A stretch of DNA of 63,018 bases from a virus. Each line of letters starts with the position of its first letter. Positions within the stretch are counted from its first letter, which is position 1. Shown piece by piece: positions 56,001 through 63,018 of the stretch. The notes below the pieces were generated by a model. The model was not told the origin of the DNA. It made no database searches and saw nothing but the letters and a program-made list of their open reading frames with translations. The DNA is taken from positions 1 through 63,018 of the IMG/VR virus record IMGVR_UViG_3300009119_000001; one strand, written 5' to 3'. The translations under genes were made by a program, and so were the position numbers.

Positions 56001-58437
56001 GTTTCTCTACAAGAGCAGATAAATCATTTTTGTTGTCTGTCTCTTCGACTAATACCCGACGAACATCTTTTGAAGCGCTGTAAGAACTCTTTGGGTAGGC
56101 TTTAACTCGAGCGTCGTTAACCAAAGCTGCAAGGGCCTCTTTAGCTTGTGCATTTGCCTGATCAAAGAAGTTGACTGTCTGGGCTCTGGTTGCGGATTTT
56201 AATTGCTCGTATAGTGCAGGTAAATCATCCCCATAGTTATTGATAGCCTGTTCAAGCTCAGCAATACGTGCAGTATTTACTTGGCCTGTTTCTTCGTCGA
56301 TAGTATTACGTAGGTCCAGAGATTCACGTAGCAGGTTAACTGCACGGATAGGGGTAATAACATCCTCTACCAAAGCCTTACGGTCTAGGTTTTTTTGAAT
56401 CAGCTTTGTCTCTAGTTCTTCAAGATCCGCTCTGCCTTGCGCCTTGCTTGGTACACCCTCAGTATCTAAGTCTGTTTTTACAGAGTCTTTAATAAAGTTG
56501 GATACAAACTCCGCGGCTACTTTAGGCACATTCTCTTTAATAAGCTGATCAGCTGAGGTCTCTGTAGTGTCTTCTGCAGTTAGCTGCGGTTTGAGCGGCT
56601 GTTCAGGTGCTACAGGCCCCACTTGTTCTTTGGCTTTCAGTACAGGAGCTTCTTGTTTCTTTAGCACTTCAGTTGATGCAGGAGGCAAAGATTGTTTGTA
56701 TGCATCTACTTTCTCTGCAATTTTATTACTGAGTTCTGGGCGATCTAAATAGGCATCTAGTACCTTATGGACGAAATCCACGTCTTCTTGCTTAGTAACA
56801 TCTTTGCCTTCTAGGACTTTATCCCTACGCAGTATAGCAGTCTTACCAACACCCAGATCTTGTAGAGTCTTGTCAGTGATGATGTTTGACGGCGCTTCTG
56901 GCACTTCAGGCGCGGCAGTCTCTTTTTTAGTCTTAGGGCCAAACTCTTTGGCCTGTTCTAACAATTGTTGTAACTTAGATGTAGTAGATAGCCCAGTATC
57001 TTGCATGCGTACGTTCTGCATGATGTCAAACTTCTTAGGGGCTAGATCTTCAAGCGCTTGTTTCTGTGCTGCAGCCGCATCTTTTTCAGCTTGCTTGCTG
57101 GCTTTCTCAGCCTCTTTTTGTTGGAGGGCACCCAATCGCACAGATGACAGTGCTTCTTCAGTAGGTCTACCTTTTTCTCCAAATAATGACTCTGTTTGTG
57201 GGACTAAAGCAGGGGAGACTAGATCCGCTTTTGGGATCTTTAAGCCTTTTATTTCGTCATCTGTGAGAGGCTCTGCTGCTACTTGTTCTTCAGTTTCCTC
57301 TGGACGCACAGGACCCGCTTCTTCTGGGAATAGTGTACTTTGCTCACCTAAATCGCCAGCTGCGCGGCGGCTAGCTAGATCATCTCTTGCAGCTTGTTCT
57401 TGTTGCGCTGCAGCGGCTATACCTGCTTCACGTTCCCGCTCTGCATTTATCTCAGCTAGTTGTTTGTCTTGTAATTCCTGTTGTGCAGATTTTTCCTGCG
57501 CATTTTGCGCTGCTCCGCCTACACCACCAAACACCCCGCCGCCGATAGCACCACGGATTGAGCTCTCTACAATGTCGTTGAAATCCTTACTATTCCACAT
57601 GTCCCGGTTTTGATTTACAAAACCTTCAGCTGCGATATTTATCGCTTGCTGTGCACCTTCAGTGAGGCCTTCAGTGGCAACGCCTTTCATAGCACCTAGT
57701 GTGATGTTTTTGGCTAAGCCGGGACGCATACCAGACTTTTCTAGAATCTTGCCAGTAATCGCTGCTTTTTCTGCTGGAGCAATTGATCGGAGCAAACTAG
57801 ATGGCAAGACAGAATCAAGTGCAGCACTAACAGACCCAAATAGAACAGAAGCGCCGGGCGCTAATTGGCCAGAATCCTGATAGATACTCTGAAACACTTC
57901 TGGGGCGTTCATGGCGAATGAACCTAGGTACACACCAACACCCTGTGCTGTAGCTTTACGTTTTGCAAGCGCCTCTGCGCCTAATACAGCGGCGCCTCGT
58001 CCTGCAACTTTACCAGCAAGTCCGCCGGGCACAACCATACTTGCAATATCTGGAGTTACTTCACCTAGGGTTTCCAGTGCATACCGAGCGCCAGACCCAA
58101 GACCTTTAACTTGTTTGTATGATTCAAATTGCGCTGGGTTTTCTTCTGCTAGTTGACGTTCAGTAGCCGCGGCCTCTTCCATTTGGCGTTGTGCATATTC
58201 ATCGAACCCTAAAGCAGAAGCTCCCAAAGCTGGGAGCAAGTCACCAAAGGTTTCCCCCATACGAGTTGCCCCGCGGGATACCCCCTTAGTGAAAGAGCCT
58301 AAATACCCATAGTTGTCTTCTGGCAACTCAAACCCATACTTTGTAGACAAGCTTTGCAGTTGTGCCTTAAATTCTTCTGGAGATTGGTTGTCGGCAAACC
58401 GTACTGGACCTAGTTTGGGCAAGTTAATTATAGGCAT
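53038..58437 (-). CDS. Giant internal virion/ejection protein (PLxRFG-type), 1799 residues
   Basis: The largest gene of the genome. The N-terminal 300 residues are Ala/Gly-rich helices (VSRGATRMGETFGDLLPALG onward). Residues about 310-700 are charged Gln/Glu/Lys coiled coils. The C-terminal half contains PFYLPLLRQGEYWVSF near residue 1115, matching the PLxRFG signature of very large phage proteins, and further hydrophobic helices (SYFWYITGNISSAVVNLSQLPIVVYSVLG). Such proteins are packed in the capsid and ejected with DNA in short-tailed phages. No lytic transglycosylase or polymerase motif was seen. Last gene of the late transcript. Confidence 0.75.
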   Translation of the reverse strand: MPIINLPKLGPVRFADNQSPEEFKAQLQSLSTKYGFELPEDNYGYLGSFTKGVSRGATRMGETFGDLLPALGASALGFDEYAQRQMEEAAATERQLAEENPAQFESYKQVKGLGSGARYALETLGEVTPDIASMVVPGGLAGKVAGRGAAVLGAEALAKRKATAQGVGVYLGSFAMNAPEVFQSIYQDSGQLAPGASVLFGSVSAALDSVLPSSLLRSIAPAEKAAITGKILEKSGMRPGLAKNITLGAMKGVATEGLTEGAQQAINIAAEGFVNQNRDMWNSKDFNDIVESSIRGAIGGGVFGGVGGAAQNAQEKSAQQELQDKQLAEINAEREREAGIAAAAQQEQAARDDLASRRAAGDLGEQSTLFPEEAGPVRPEETEEQVAAEPLTDDEIKGLKIPKADLVSPALVPQTESLFGEKGRPTEEALSSVRLGALQQKEAEKASKQAEKDAAAAQKQALEDLAPKKFDIMQNVRMQDTGLSTTSKLQQLLEQAKEFGPKTKKETAAPEVPEAPSNIITDKTLQDLGVGKTAILRRDKVLEGKDVTKQEDVDFVHKVLDAYLDRPELSNKIAEKVDAYKQSLPPASTEVLKKQEAPVLKAKEQVGPVAPEQPLKPQLTAEDTTETSADQLIKENVPKVAAEFVSNFIKDSVKTDLDTEGVPSKAQGRADLEELETKLIQKNLDRKALVEDVITPIRAVNLLRESLDLRNTIDEETGQVNTARIAELEQAINNYGDDLPALYEQLKSATRAQTVNFFDQANAQAKEALAALVNDARVKAYPKSSYSASKDVRRVLVEETDNKNDLSALVEKRKKDIKLSKAMSVKEAAQILMSEIDKAIGKYGRAFAVEETPADVMKALVQLIDALVTEGIRSVKDATARIRAELGENIFRTVNKKDLANALNARLKQEKKESPKQVANQVKDRMSNELSIVDDVRNSVPEPASKIIDGAKNAMSNVPDSLRKGAFGFFSLPNMIELYGDKFPTLKNLLVALEQRGAKSTEYREDVSRVVREGSKLIKSLSPEMVSKFNNVTLELTRLKLDPRKATDATQPAVKQFKALPKDLQDYALKLANKYQEFGDKYIKFVTESIPQKAGRESLTLVEQMKAKFESNRIPFYLPLLRQGEYWVSFMDKDGERVVFARESQRELDQLITAIKAAGGTQITPYTQINQIDHKSAPPTGFMAEIVKDLQLAKVDDTVINNIYQSYLSLFPAESLKQHFQQRKGEKGFDVDVVQGFAAVGSRMAHQLSNLEYAQDIGNAINGVREVYESERTMLNRDIYENIKDQEQFLANPTPAPWASNLSYFSYFWYITGNISSAVVNLSQLPIVVYSVLGGKYGWNDTFNAMTKAMGMYFKGGKDNNSDYLADWTFGANAIGEYADLYKQAVDRSAIRRGVGYDLTEMRKVQAEDYTGVKAKVEHTLGYLFQNSERFNREVTLIATYDLARKSGMSKQEAIEEAFRINTSVHSHALADAGPRFFQNNIGKVMFTFKRFAQAQIALLGMLSRQALKGESAEVRSVARKQLSGIFGAAYMFSGVQGMPLYGAAEVIASMFNAVLGDDDEPFDMAESVRESIGDLGYKGPVNQLFNVDIASRTGFNGMVWRDDPRRLAEVGPVVYTIEHLMGPAYSAFMNAGRAYDQFKKGQTERAVESLMPSFVKNGMKGVRYASEGALNSKGVPIVDDISSYNVMMQIFGFTPADLSEAYARAGAMKEAEKSITDRRGALLDALYLAKTNGDYEGVVDINEKITTFNAKHPEQGLRIDESTKKRSEAARNNAMKDSVDGVHLNPRMKQYLTTEYGS

Positions 58438-58455
58438 GCTACTTCCTTATATGTA

Positions 58456-60153
58456 TTAGTCTAGTAAATCAGCTGCGCTTGGTATCTGTGATTGGGATTC
58501 CCCCATCATCTCTAGTTCTCTAGCGAAGAATGATTTCTTCAGGTTTCCAAGATCAGCTTCACGTTGGAAGTCATTTGGACGATCTTTGTATTTTGCCATA
58601 ATTTGAGAGACTGCAGCTTGATATTCTGGGTTATCATTGATGTTTTTACTTATTGTTGCGTAGTTTTTTAACATCGCTGCACGCTGCTGCCCTACCGCGG
58701 CATTCATACGTTTTTCATACATACCGATAGTCTGTGCATGTTGTGCGGCAGATTGAGCTAGTTTCGCAGAGTCCATAGCAATATTTGCAAGACCTTCACC
58801 TTTTTTGGCTCCTAGGTTAGCTTGGGCTACTTTAACGTCTTTAACTATCTGTTTATCAGAATCGTTCATCTTACCAATAGTGCCAACGTACTTATCTTGT
58901 GCATCTTCCATACGCTCTTGGCCTCGTTGATAGACAGCGTTAGCTTCTTTTCGCATGTCGCGTTGCTCAAGTCGTTTGGCCTGTGCAAGATCTGCCAGAC
59001 CTTTTTGATATTGCTCGTTAGCAGTATCAATTTTATTAATTTTATCTAGGTAGTAATCTGCGCCTTTTGTTGCACCTTCCGCAATATTAGTCAGCGCGTA
59101 TTGAGACTTGCCAGAAGCCATACCCAAACCGGCCATCATTGCAGCAGCCCAACCAGCTTTTGTCTTGTCGCCTTCTATACCTTTTACCTTACCTTCGAGA
59201 TACGCTTTATATTCTGCATTAGGTTCTCCCTCATACAGTTTTGCTGCTTTTGCTAGCGATTCTTCTTCAGTAATCGCAGGTTTTTGCGCTCTTTCACGCA
59301 GCATACCTAAGCCCGCTTTTTCTTCTGGGGCGTACTTACCTTGGTAATTTGCAATACCCTCTAAACCTTTTTCAGCCTGTGCATAGCCAGCCATCAAATC
59401 ACGACGCGCAGTTGAGCCATACCCACCAACAGAAGGGCCAGCAGGGGCACCAGCAGGAGGACCACTAGGAGCCGGAGGTGGAGGTGGAGGCGGAACATTT
59501 GCGGTTGGGGAACCAAAGCTACCTTCAGGCACCATTAAGTTTTCACGTTCGCCGTAAGCAGAAGGAGTTATCTCTTTCGCGGATGATAAGTTTTCTATCT
59601 GCTGGGTAATATCCGCAAGCTGGGCTTCTCGTGCCTGACGTGCCTCTGGAGACTCTTTAGTAAATACACCAACGCCCGGGCCAACTCCAAGACCCATAGA
59701 CAGATATTGTTTTTGCTGCTTTAAGTCTGCTAACCTTTTTTGCTTTTCTTGCCAACTCGTAACTCTACCCCCTAGTTCCGAAATGGGGGCCCCAATATTT
59801 CTTTGAACCCATGAAGTCTCTTCACCATTATACCTAGGCACATCCCCGCCCTCGCTAAATGCAACAATCCCGCCATTAGCGTAAGTCTCTTCAGAAAACA
59901 TACCATCACGTAGTGGAAGTGCAGCAACCCCCGGCTCAACTGTTTGAGCTTTTTGGTCAAGGACCGTTTGTGTTGGTGCTTGTGTCTGAGGCTTAACCGT
60001 TGCACGTTGATCTTTAATCATACCAGCAACAAGTTTCTGCATCGGGTTGCCAGATAACAAGTAGTGATTTACGTACTGTTGAGGCATGCCTTCCATATCT
60101 GCATACAGCGAGTTAATATTCTGGCTGGTGATTGGTCTCATATTTTCTTGCAT
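58456..60153 (-). CDS. Putative internal virion/ejection protein, 565 residues
   Basis: The N-terminal 80 residues include NINSLYADMEGMPQQYVNHYLLSG. A TYANGGIVAFSEGGDV motif (about 90-105) is shared in form with other late proteins here. A stretch of Pro and Gly (seven consecutive Pro within NVPPPPPPPAP) forms a linker near residue 220. The remainder is Ala/Lys/Gln helical and probably coiled coil. Such a mix is typical of ejection proteins in related marine and freshwater phages. Function inferred from context. Confidence 0.7.
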   Translation of the reverse strand: MQENMRPITSQNINSLYADMEGMPQQYVNHYLLSGNPMQKLVAGMIKDQRATVKPQTQAPTQTVLDQKAQTVEPGVAALPLRDGMFSEETYANGGIVAFSEGGDVPRYNGEETSWVQRNIGAPISELGGRVTSWQEKQKRLADLKQQKQYLSMGLGVGPGVGVFTKESPEARQAREAQLADITQQIENLSSAKEITPSAYGERENLMVPEGSFGSPTANVPPPPPPPAPSGPPAGAPAGPSVGGYGSTARRDLMAGYAQAEKGLEGIANYQGKYAPEEKAGLGMLRERAQKPAITEEESLAKAAKLYEGEPNAEYKAYLEGKVKGIEGDKTKAGWAAAMMAGLGMASGKSQYALTNIAEGATKGADYYLDKINKIDTANEQYQKGLADLAQAKRLEQRDMRKEANAVYQRGQERMEDAQDKYVGTIGKMNDSDKQIVKDVKVAQANLGAKKGEGLANIAMDSAKLAQSAAQHAQTIGMYEKRMNAAVGQQRAAMLKNYATISKNINDNPEYQAAVSQIMAKYKDRPNDFQREADLGNLKKSFFARELEMMGESQSQIPSAADLLD

Positions 60154-60162
60154 AGTATGTCC

Positions 60163-61221
60163 TTAACCCGCTAATTTAGCGGCACTTAACCCAGCTAATC
60201 CCAAGCCAGCTATTTGTGAACCAAGGCTTGGAGGTGCAGAATATGTTTGTTGTGTTGATGCTAATTGTACAGGTAAACCACGAAGAATGTTGCTGTAAAA
60301 GCCAAGTTGCTCTTGTGGGTAGTCACGTTGGCGTAGGAAGTCTTGGTATGCAAGATCCAGCGCTTGTTGTTGCATAGCTTGTGGTTGGGCTGCTGCCGCT
60401 TGTTGAGTACCAAGACGTGTGATATCTGCAGTTTGTTGTGCAGATCCTAATGCACCTAACCCAGTAGCCGCATTTTGTGCGCTAGATATACCGGTACCAA
60501 ACAGCTGTTGTCCTAACCCAGCGGCGTATTGTGCAGCTTGTTGTCGACGAGCCTGATCAGCATTAAACTGAGCTTGTGCATTTTGATACCCTTGTTGGCT
60601 ACCTTGGGCTTGAATATCCCCCATTGTGCGCTGAGTACCGCGTTCTTGTTCTGCTTGTAGTAAGGCTTGACGTGCACCACCAAAAGTACCTCTACCGATT
60701 GACCCGAGCATACCTGCTTGTTTTTGCAAGTTGCCTTGTTGGCGAGCTTCTCTAAGTGCAACATCGGTCACACCTTGTTGGTATGGGCTTGAGTAATAGT
60801 CAGCAGCACCTTGGCTCCACATCGGAGCATTCGGATTATATGAGAGTGCACTGCCTAGACCTTGCATAGCCGCACCCATACCCAAACCACCGGTAGCTTG
60901 TAGGCCTTGTGTAGCTTGCCCAAACTGTTCTGGTGTTTGCAGACCGCCGATATTCTGTTGGATCTGCTGTTGCTCTGGAGTAAACCCTGCAATACGGGCC
61001 GAGCCGTATGGTTGGTACTCTTGATATGACAAGGCCTGAGTTCTGTTTAGTAGATTCTCAAAATACGGTCTTGCGTATTCTGGCAAGTTTGTCTGGGTAA
61101 CAGTTTGGTTTGTTGGGGCTGCACTACCACCATCGTCGCCTTTGCCGCCACCCCAAAACGTCATTAGCCCTGCTATATAGCTAGGGCTTAGAAATAATTT
61201 AAATCCGTCTAACAATTTCAT
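60163..61221 (-). CDS. Putative internal virion protein, Gln/Ala-rich, 352 residues
   Basis: TQTNLPEYARPYFENLLNRTQALSYQEYQPY, then IAGFTPEQQQI (early part), is a signature I associate with internal/ejection proteins of podovirus-like phages. After it the protein is a Gln/Ala/Gly-rich helix (QQGYQNAQAQFNADQARRQQAAQYAAGLGQQ). A C-terminal hydrophobic helix (LGSQIAGLGLAGLSAAKLAG) may insert in the membrane during DNA entry. It overlaps the GNAT-like gene by four bases (ATGA). Confidence 0.72.
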   Translation of the reverse strand: MKLLDGFKLFLSPSYIAGLMTFWGGGKGDDGGSAAPTNQTVTQTNLPEYARPYFENLLNRTQALSYQEYQPYGSARIAGFTPEQQQIQQNIGGLQTPEQFGQATQGLQATGGLGMGAAMQGLGSALSYNPNAPMWSQGAADYYSSPYQQGVTDVALREARQQGNLQKQAGMLGSIGRGTFGGARQALLQAEQERGTQRTMGDIQAQGSQQGYQNAQAQFNADQARRQQAAQYAAGLGQQLFGTGISSAQNAATGLGALGSAQQTADITRLGTQQAAAAQPQAMQQQALDLAYQDFLRQRDYPQEQLGFYSNILRGLPVQLASTQQTYSAPPSLGSQIAGLGLAGLSAAKLAG

Positions 61222-61643
61222 TGTAGTTTCTCCACCGGCAGTTCATAGAACATAAAGCGTTCCCTAAACCCGTCATTTTTAAATACTTTTCCCCAGCCAT
61301 TACGTCCAAAGGATTCTATAATTGCGCAGTTACTATCTCTAGCAAACCGTTGTAAGACTTCTAGCATTGCATCTTTCCACAAGGGTAGTTCAACCCCGCC
61401 AGTAAAATGCATGACTAATGAATTCATTCTGGGGTACGCACTAATCTGAGTGACTACTGCCCCATACACCTTAGCCTCATCGTCAAATGCAATCCATAAC
61501 TGTTGTGGCTTTTCTTTTAACCCGCTGAGGATATCATCAACAGTAAACCTACCATACGTATACTTTGCGGCCCCGTGCATATACTCTTCAATCTCAGGCC
61601 ATACTGTGTCTACGTGGTCGGTAGGGATGTATGAAATATGCAT
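61218..61643 (-). CDS. GNAT-like internal virion protein (T7 gp13 type)
   Basis: 141 residues. LWIAFDDEAKVYGAVVTQISAYPRM and RFARDSNCAIIESFGRNGWGKVFKNDGFRERFMFYE follow the GNAT fold order, but the acetyl-CoA loop (R/QxxGxG/A) is not clear, so catalysis is doubtful. T7 internal protein gp13 and relatives have such a fold and help assemble the internal core. The gene sits at the head of the ejection-protein group, which supports that reading. Confidence 0.72.
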   Translation of the reverse strand: MHISYIPTDHVDTVWPEIEEYMHGAAKYTYGRFTVDDILSGLKEKPQQLWIAFDDEAKVYGAVVTQISAYPRMNSLVMHFTGGVELPLWKDAMLEVLQRFARDSNCAIIESFGRNGWGKVFKNDGFRERFMFYELPVEKLQ

Positions 61644-61652
61644 GTTTTTATC

Positions 61653-63018
61653 CTATGCTGGTAGTTCTTTGTACGCTTTTGTATCCGTTGCAATTCCTGA
61701 TTTACCCATAGATTGTTTCCGTTTATGTTGGATTCGATCCATCATGGCATACAAACGTTTTGCACCAGCTTTAGTAGAGCCGTTGCCAATCTCAGAAACG
61801 ATACGTGCAGGGATAACAAACTCACCATCTGCAAGTCTTGCCGGGTGTTTACCATCTATTGTAGCAGGGATTGAGTCTGATACGCCGTCGCCCGGGCCAT
61901 CTAAATAACCACCTGCAGCTTTTTTAACTGGGGCTTGAGGATTAATCTGAGAGAAGTATCGTTGTTCCACACCAGTCATGCTTGGTGCTGCTGTAGGTAT
62001 GCGTTGTCTTGTGGCGGCTGCAATGTAATCATTCATATTTATAGCTGGTTGAGCTGGAGCTCTAGAAAATGCATCAATCATACCCTTGCCGCCCATGCCT
62101 GCTAGTGCTGGATGCTGACTTGATTGTGGGCGCCTACCCCACATACTTTGATACCCCATGTTCATAGTGCCCATACCTGTATTATCTACAGTTCTACCGA
62201 GCGGATCAGTTGTAGCTTGATTTAGTTGTTGCTGCAATGAGGGTTGTTGGCCACCGTTTGTTGGAATTGCTGCTACTGCACCTAAATCTGTTGGGGCTAC
62301 ACCGTAACTTGCCGCTACCGCAGGGTCTCTTACGTATGGGTTTGCCATACCACCGGCATTGAATGCAATAGGGCCGCCAGCAGCATAAGCTTGGCCTCCA
62401 TCAGATAAGCGCTGTAAACGCCCTAAACCATAACCATCTTGGCTCAATGCAGCGCCATCTAATTGGTCATCAGGGGAACCGTACAAATCTCGAATACCAC
62501 CAGAAGCTATAGATCCCCCATCGGCATAACCTGCACGAACAAAGCCCGGACTTGGATTTACATCATTAAAATATGAAAACTCTGGAGACCCGGCATTCAT
62601 CATTGCTTGTTGTTCTTCTGATGTAGGCATTCTACGGCCACGGTCTGGGTATGAATACGGACCTTCGTAGTTCATTTGATACCCTTCATCAATTGTAGGC
62701 AGCTCAGGAGTTTGTTGTTGTGACGCAGCACTTAAAATAGGAAGACCTACTGTAGCAGCATCCTGCCAAATAGAACCACCACGGCCTGTAACAAAGTCTT
62801 TATACGCGCCAAGACCTTCACCCGGGCCAGAACCAAACATACGACTAACTCCGGATCCAGTGTTGCCCCAGCCTGAAGCAGGAACTGCGTTACTTAAACC
62901 AGAAGTAGGAACTGCTGATACCGCATTCTGTGGGTTTATTGCTGATAAAATTGATGTTGAGTTTTGAGGTATAGCTAAGCTCGCTGAATCCGCTCCAATC
63001 CCTAATCCGGTTATGCCC
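61653..63018 (-). CDS. Ejection/internal virion-type protein, C-terminal part (starts across the join)
   Basis: Open at the right edge. Its N-terminus is the 185-codon segment at 1-555. An internal ATG at 62840 is not the true start because the frame runs on through the join. This part has repeated Gly-rich motifs (GYADGGSIASGG, AYAAGGPIAFNAGGMA, KAAGGYLDGPGDGVSDSIPAT) and a conserved C-terminal block DGEFVIPARIVSEIGNGSTKAGAKRLYAMMDRI. This block recurs in many marine and freshwater phage genomes as I recall, always of unknown function. Virion or ejection role inferred from neighbours. Confidence 0.85.
   Translation of the reverse strand, partial: GITGLGIGADSASLAIPQNSTSILSAINPQNAVSAVPTSGLSNAVPASGWGNTGSGVSRMFGSGPGEGLGAYKDFVTGRGGSIWQDAATVGLPILSAASQQQTPELPTIDEGYQMNYEGPYSYPDRGRRMPTSEEQQAMMNAGSPEFSYFNDVNPSPGFVRAGYADGGSIASGGIRDLYGSPDDQLDGAALSQDGYGLGRLQRLSDGGQAYAAGGPIAFNAGGMANPYVRDPAVAASYGVAPTDLGAVAAIPTNGGQQPSLQQQLNQATTDPLGRTVDNTGMGTMNMGYQSMWGRRPQSSQHPALAGMGGKGMIDAFSRAPAQPAINMNDYIAAATRQRIPTAAPSMTGVEQRYFSQINPQAPVKKAAGGYLDGPGDGVSDSIPATIDGKHPARLADGEFVIPARIVSEIGNGSTKAGAKRLYAMMDRIQHKRKQSMGKSGIATDTKAYKELPA
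62928..63018. repeat. Terminal direct repeat, right copy
   Basis: Exact copy of bases 1-91. It lies inside the gene that crosses the join, so it carries coding sequence rather than a recognisable packaging site. Confidence 0.97.

Noticed and set aside
56804-57613. 269-codon plus-strand open frame opposite the giant ejection gene
   Set aside because: Ser/Ala/Cys-rich composition typical of the antisense of Gln/Glu/Ala coiled coils. No domain and no start signal.
61218-61643. Metabolic acetyltransferase
   Set aside because: The acetyl-CoA-binding loop is not evident and the position at the head of the ejection genes fits a T7 gp13-like structural protein.

Overview
This window is the complete, or nearly complete, genome of an uncultured tailed phage. 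The first and last 91 bases are identical and one gene runs across the join, so the contig closes on itself at 62,927 bp. Virion genes point to a short-tailed (podovirus-like) particle: terminase, P22/SU10-type portal, gpT-like major capsid protein, two adaptor-like proteins, a nozzle-like protein, many fibre proteins and a set of large internal/ejection proteins, with no sheath, tail tube or tape measure recognised. No integrase, repressor module, RNA polymerase or tRNA gene was recognised.

Layout. (1) Minus strand, 27.8 kb down to 19.5 kb: TerS, TerL, portal, small protein, GroES-like co-chaperonin, scaffold, capsid accessory protein, decoration-like protein and major capsid protein, closed by an intrinsic terminator. 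(2) 19.5-18.8 kb: an accessory island with a 23-residue pqqA gene on the minus strand and an HNH endonuclease on the plus strand, next to a strong sigma70 promoter that restarts late transcription. (3) Minus strand, 18.8-0.6 kb: fibres, small basic proteins, adaptors, more fibres, a lysis cassette (M15 peptidase, holin, Rz, Rz1) and the nozzle-like protein. (4) Minus strand, 0.55 kb across the join and on to 53.0 kb: ejection-type proteins ending in a 1799-residue protein. (5) Plus strand, 28.2-53.0 kb: early and replication genes. These include many tiny overlapping ORFs, a MoxR-type ATPase/VWA metallopeptidase-like/DUF3150-like cluster, family A DNA polymerase, Cas4/RecB-like and VRR-NUC nucleases, SNF2-like helicase, ssDNA-binding protein and primase-helicase. 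They end at a terminator facing the late genes.

The most striking gene is pqqA, the peptide precursor of the cofactor pyrroloquinoline quinone (PQQ). It is too short for ordinary ORF calling. No pqqB-E genes are present, so the peptide would have to be matured by host enzymes. PQQ is the cofactor of methanol and other quinoprotein dehydrogenases, so a PQQ-making, probably methylotrophic proteobacterial host is inferred. The inference rests on pqqA alone.

Regulation. Two families of repeated palindromes mark the plus-strand half. One is TATAAACAGCTGTTTATA, in six copies mostly just upstream of ribosome binding sites. The other is a TTGACA-N-TGTCAA type that overlaps or sits inside promoter elements. 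A 1-kb non-coding stretch at 28.7-29.7 kb carries a large imperfect inverted repeat and three iteron-like repeats and is the best replication-origin candidate.
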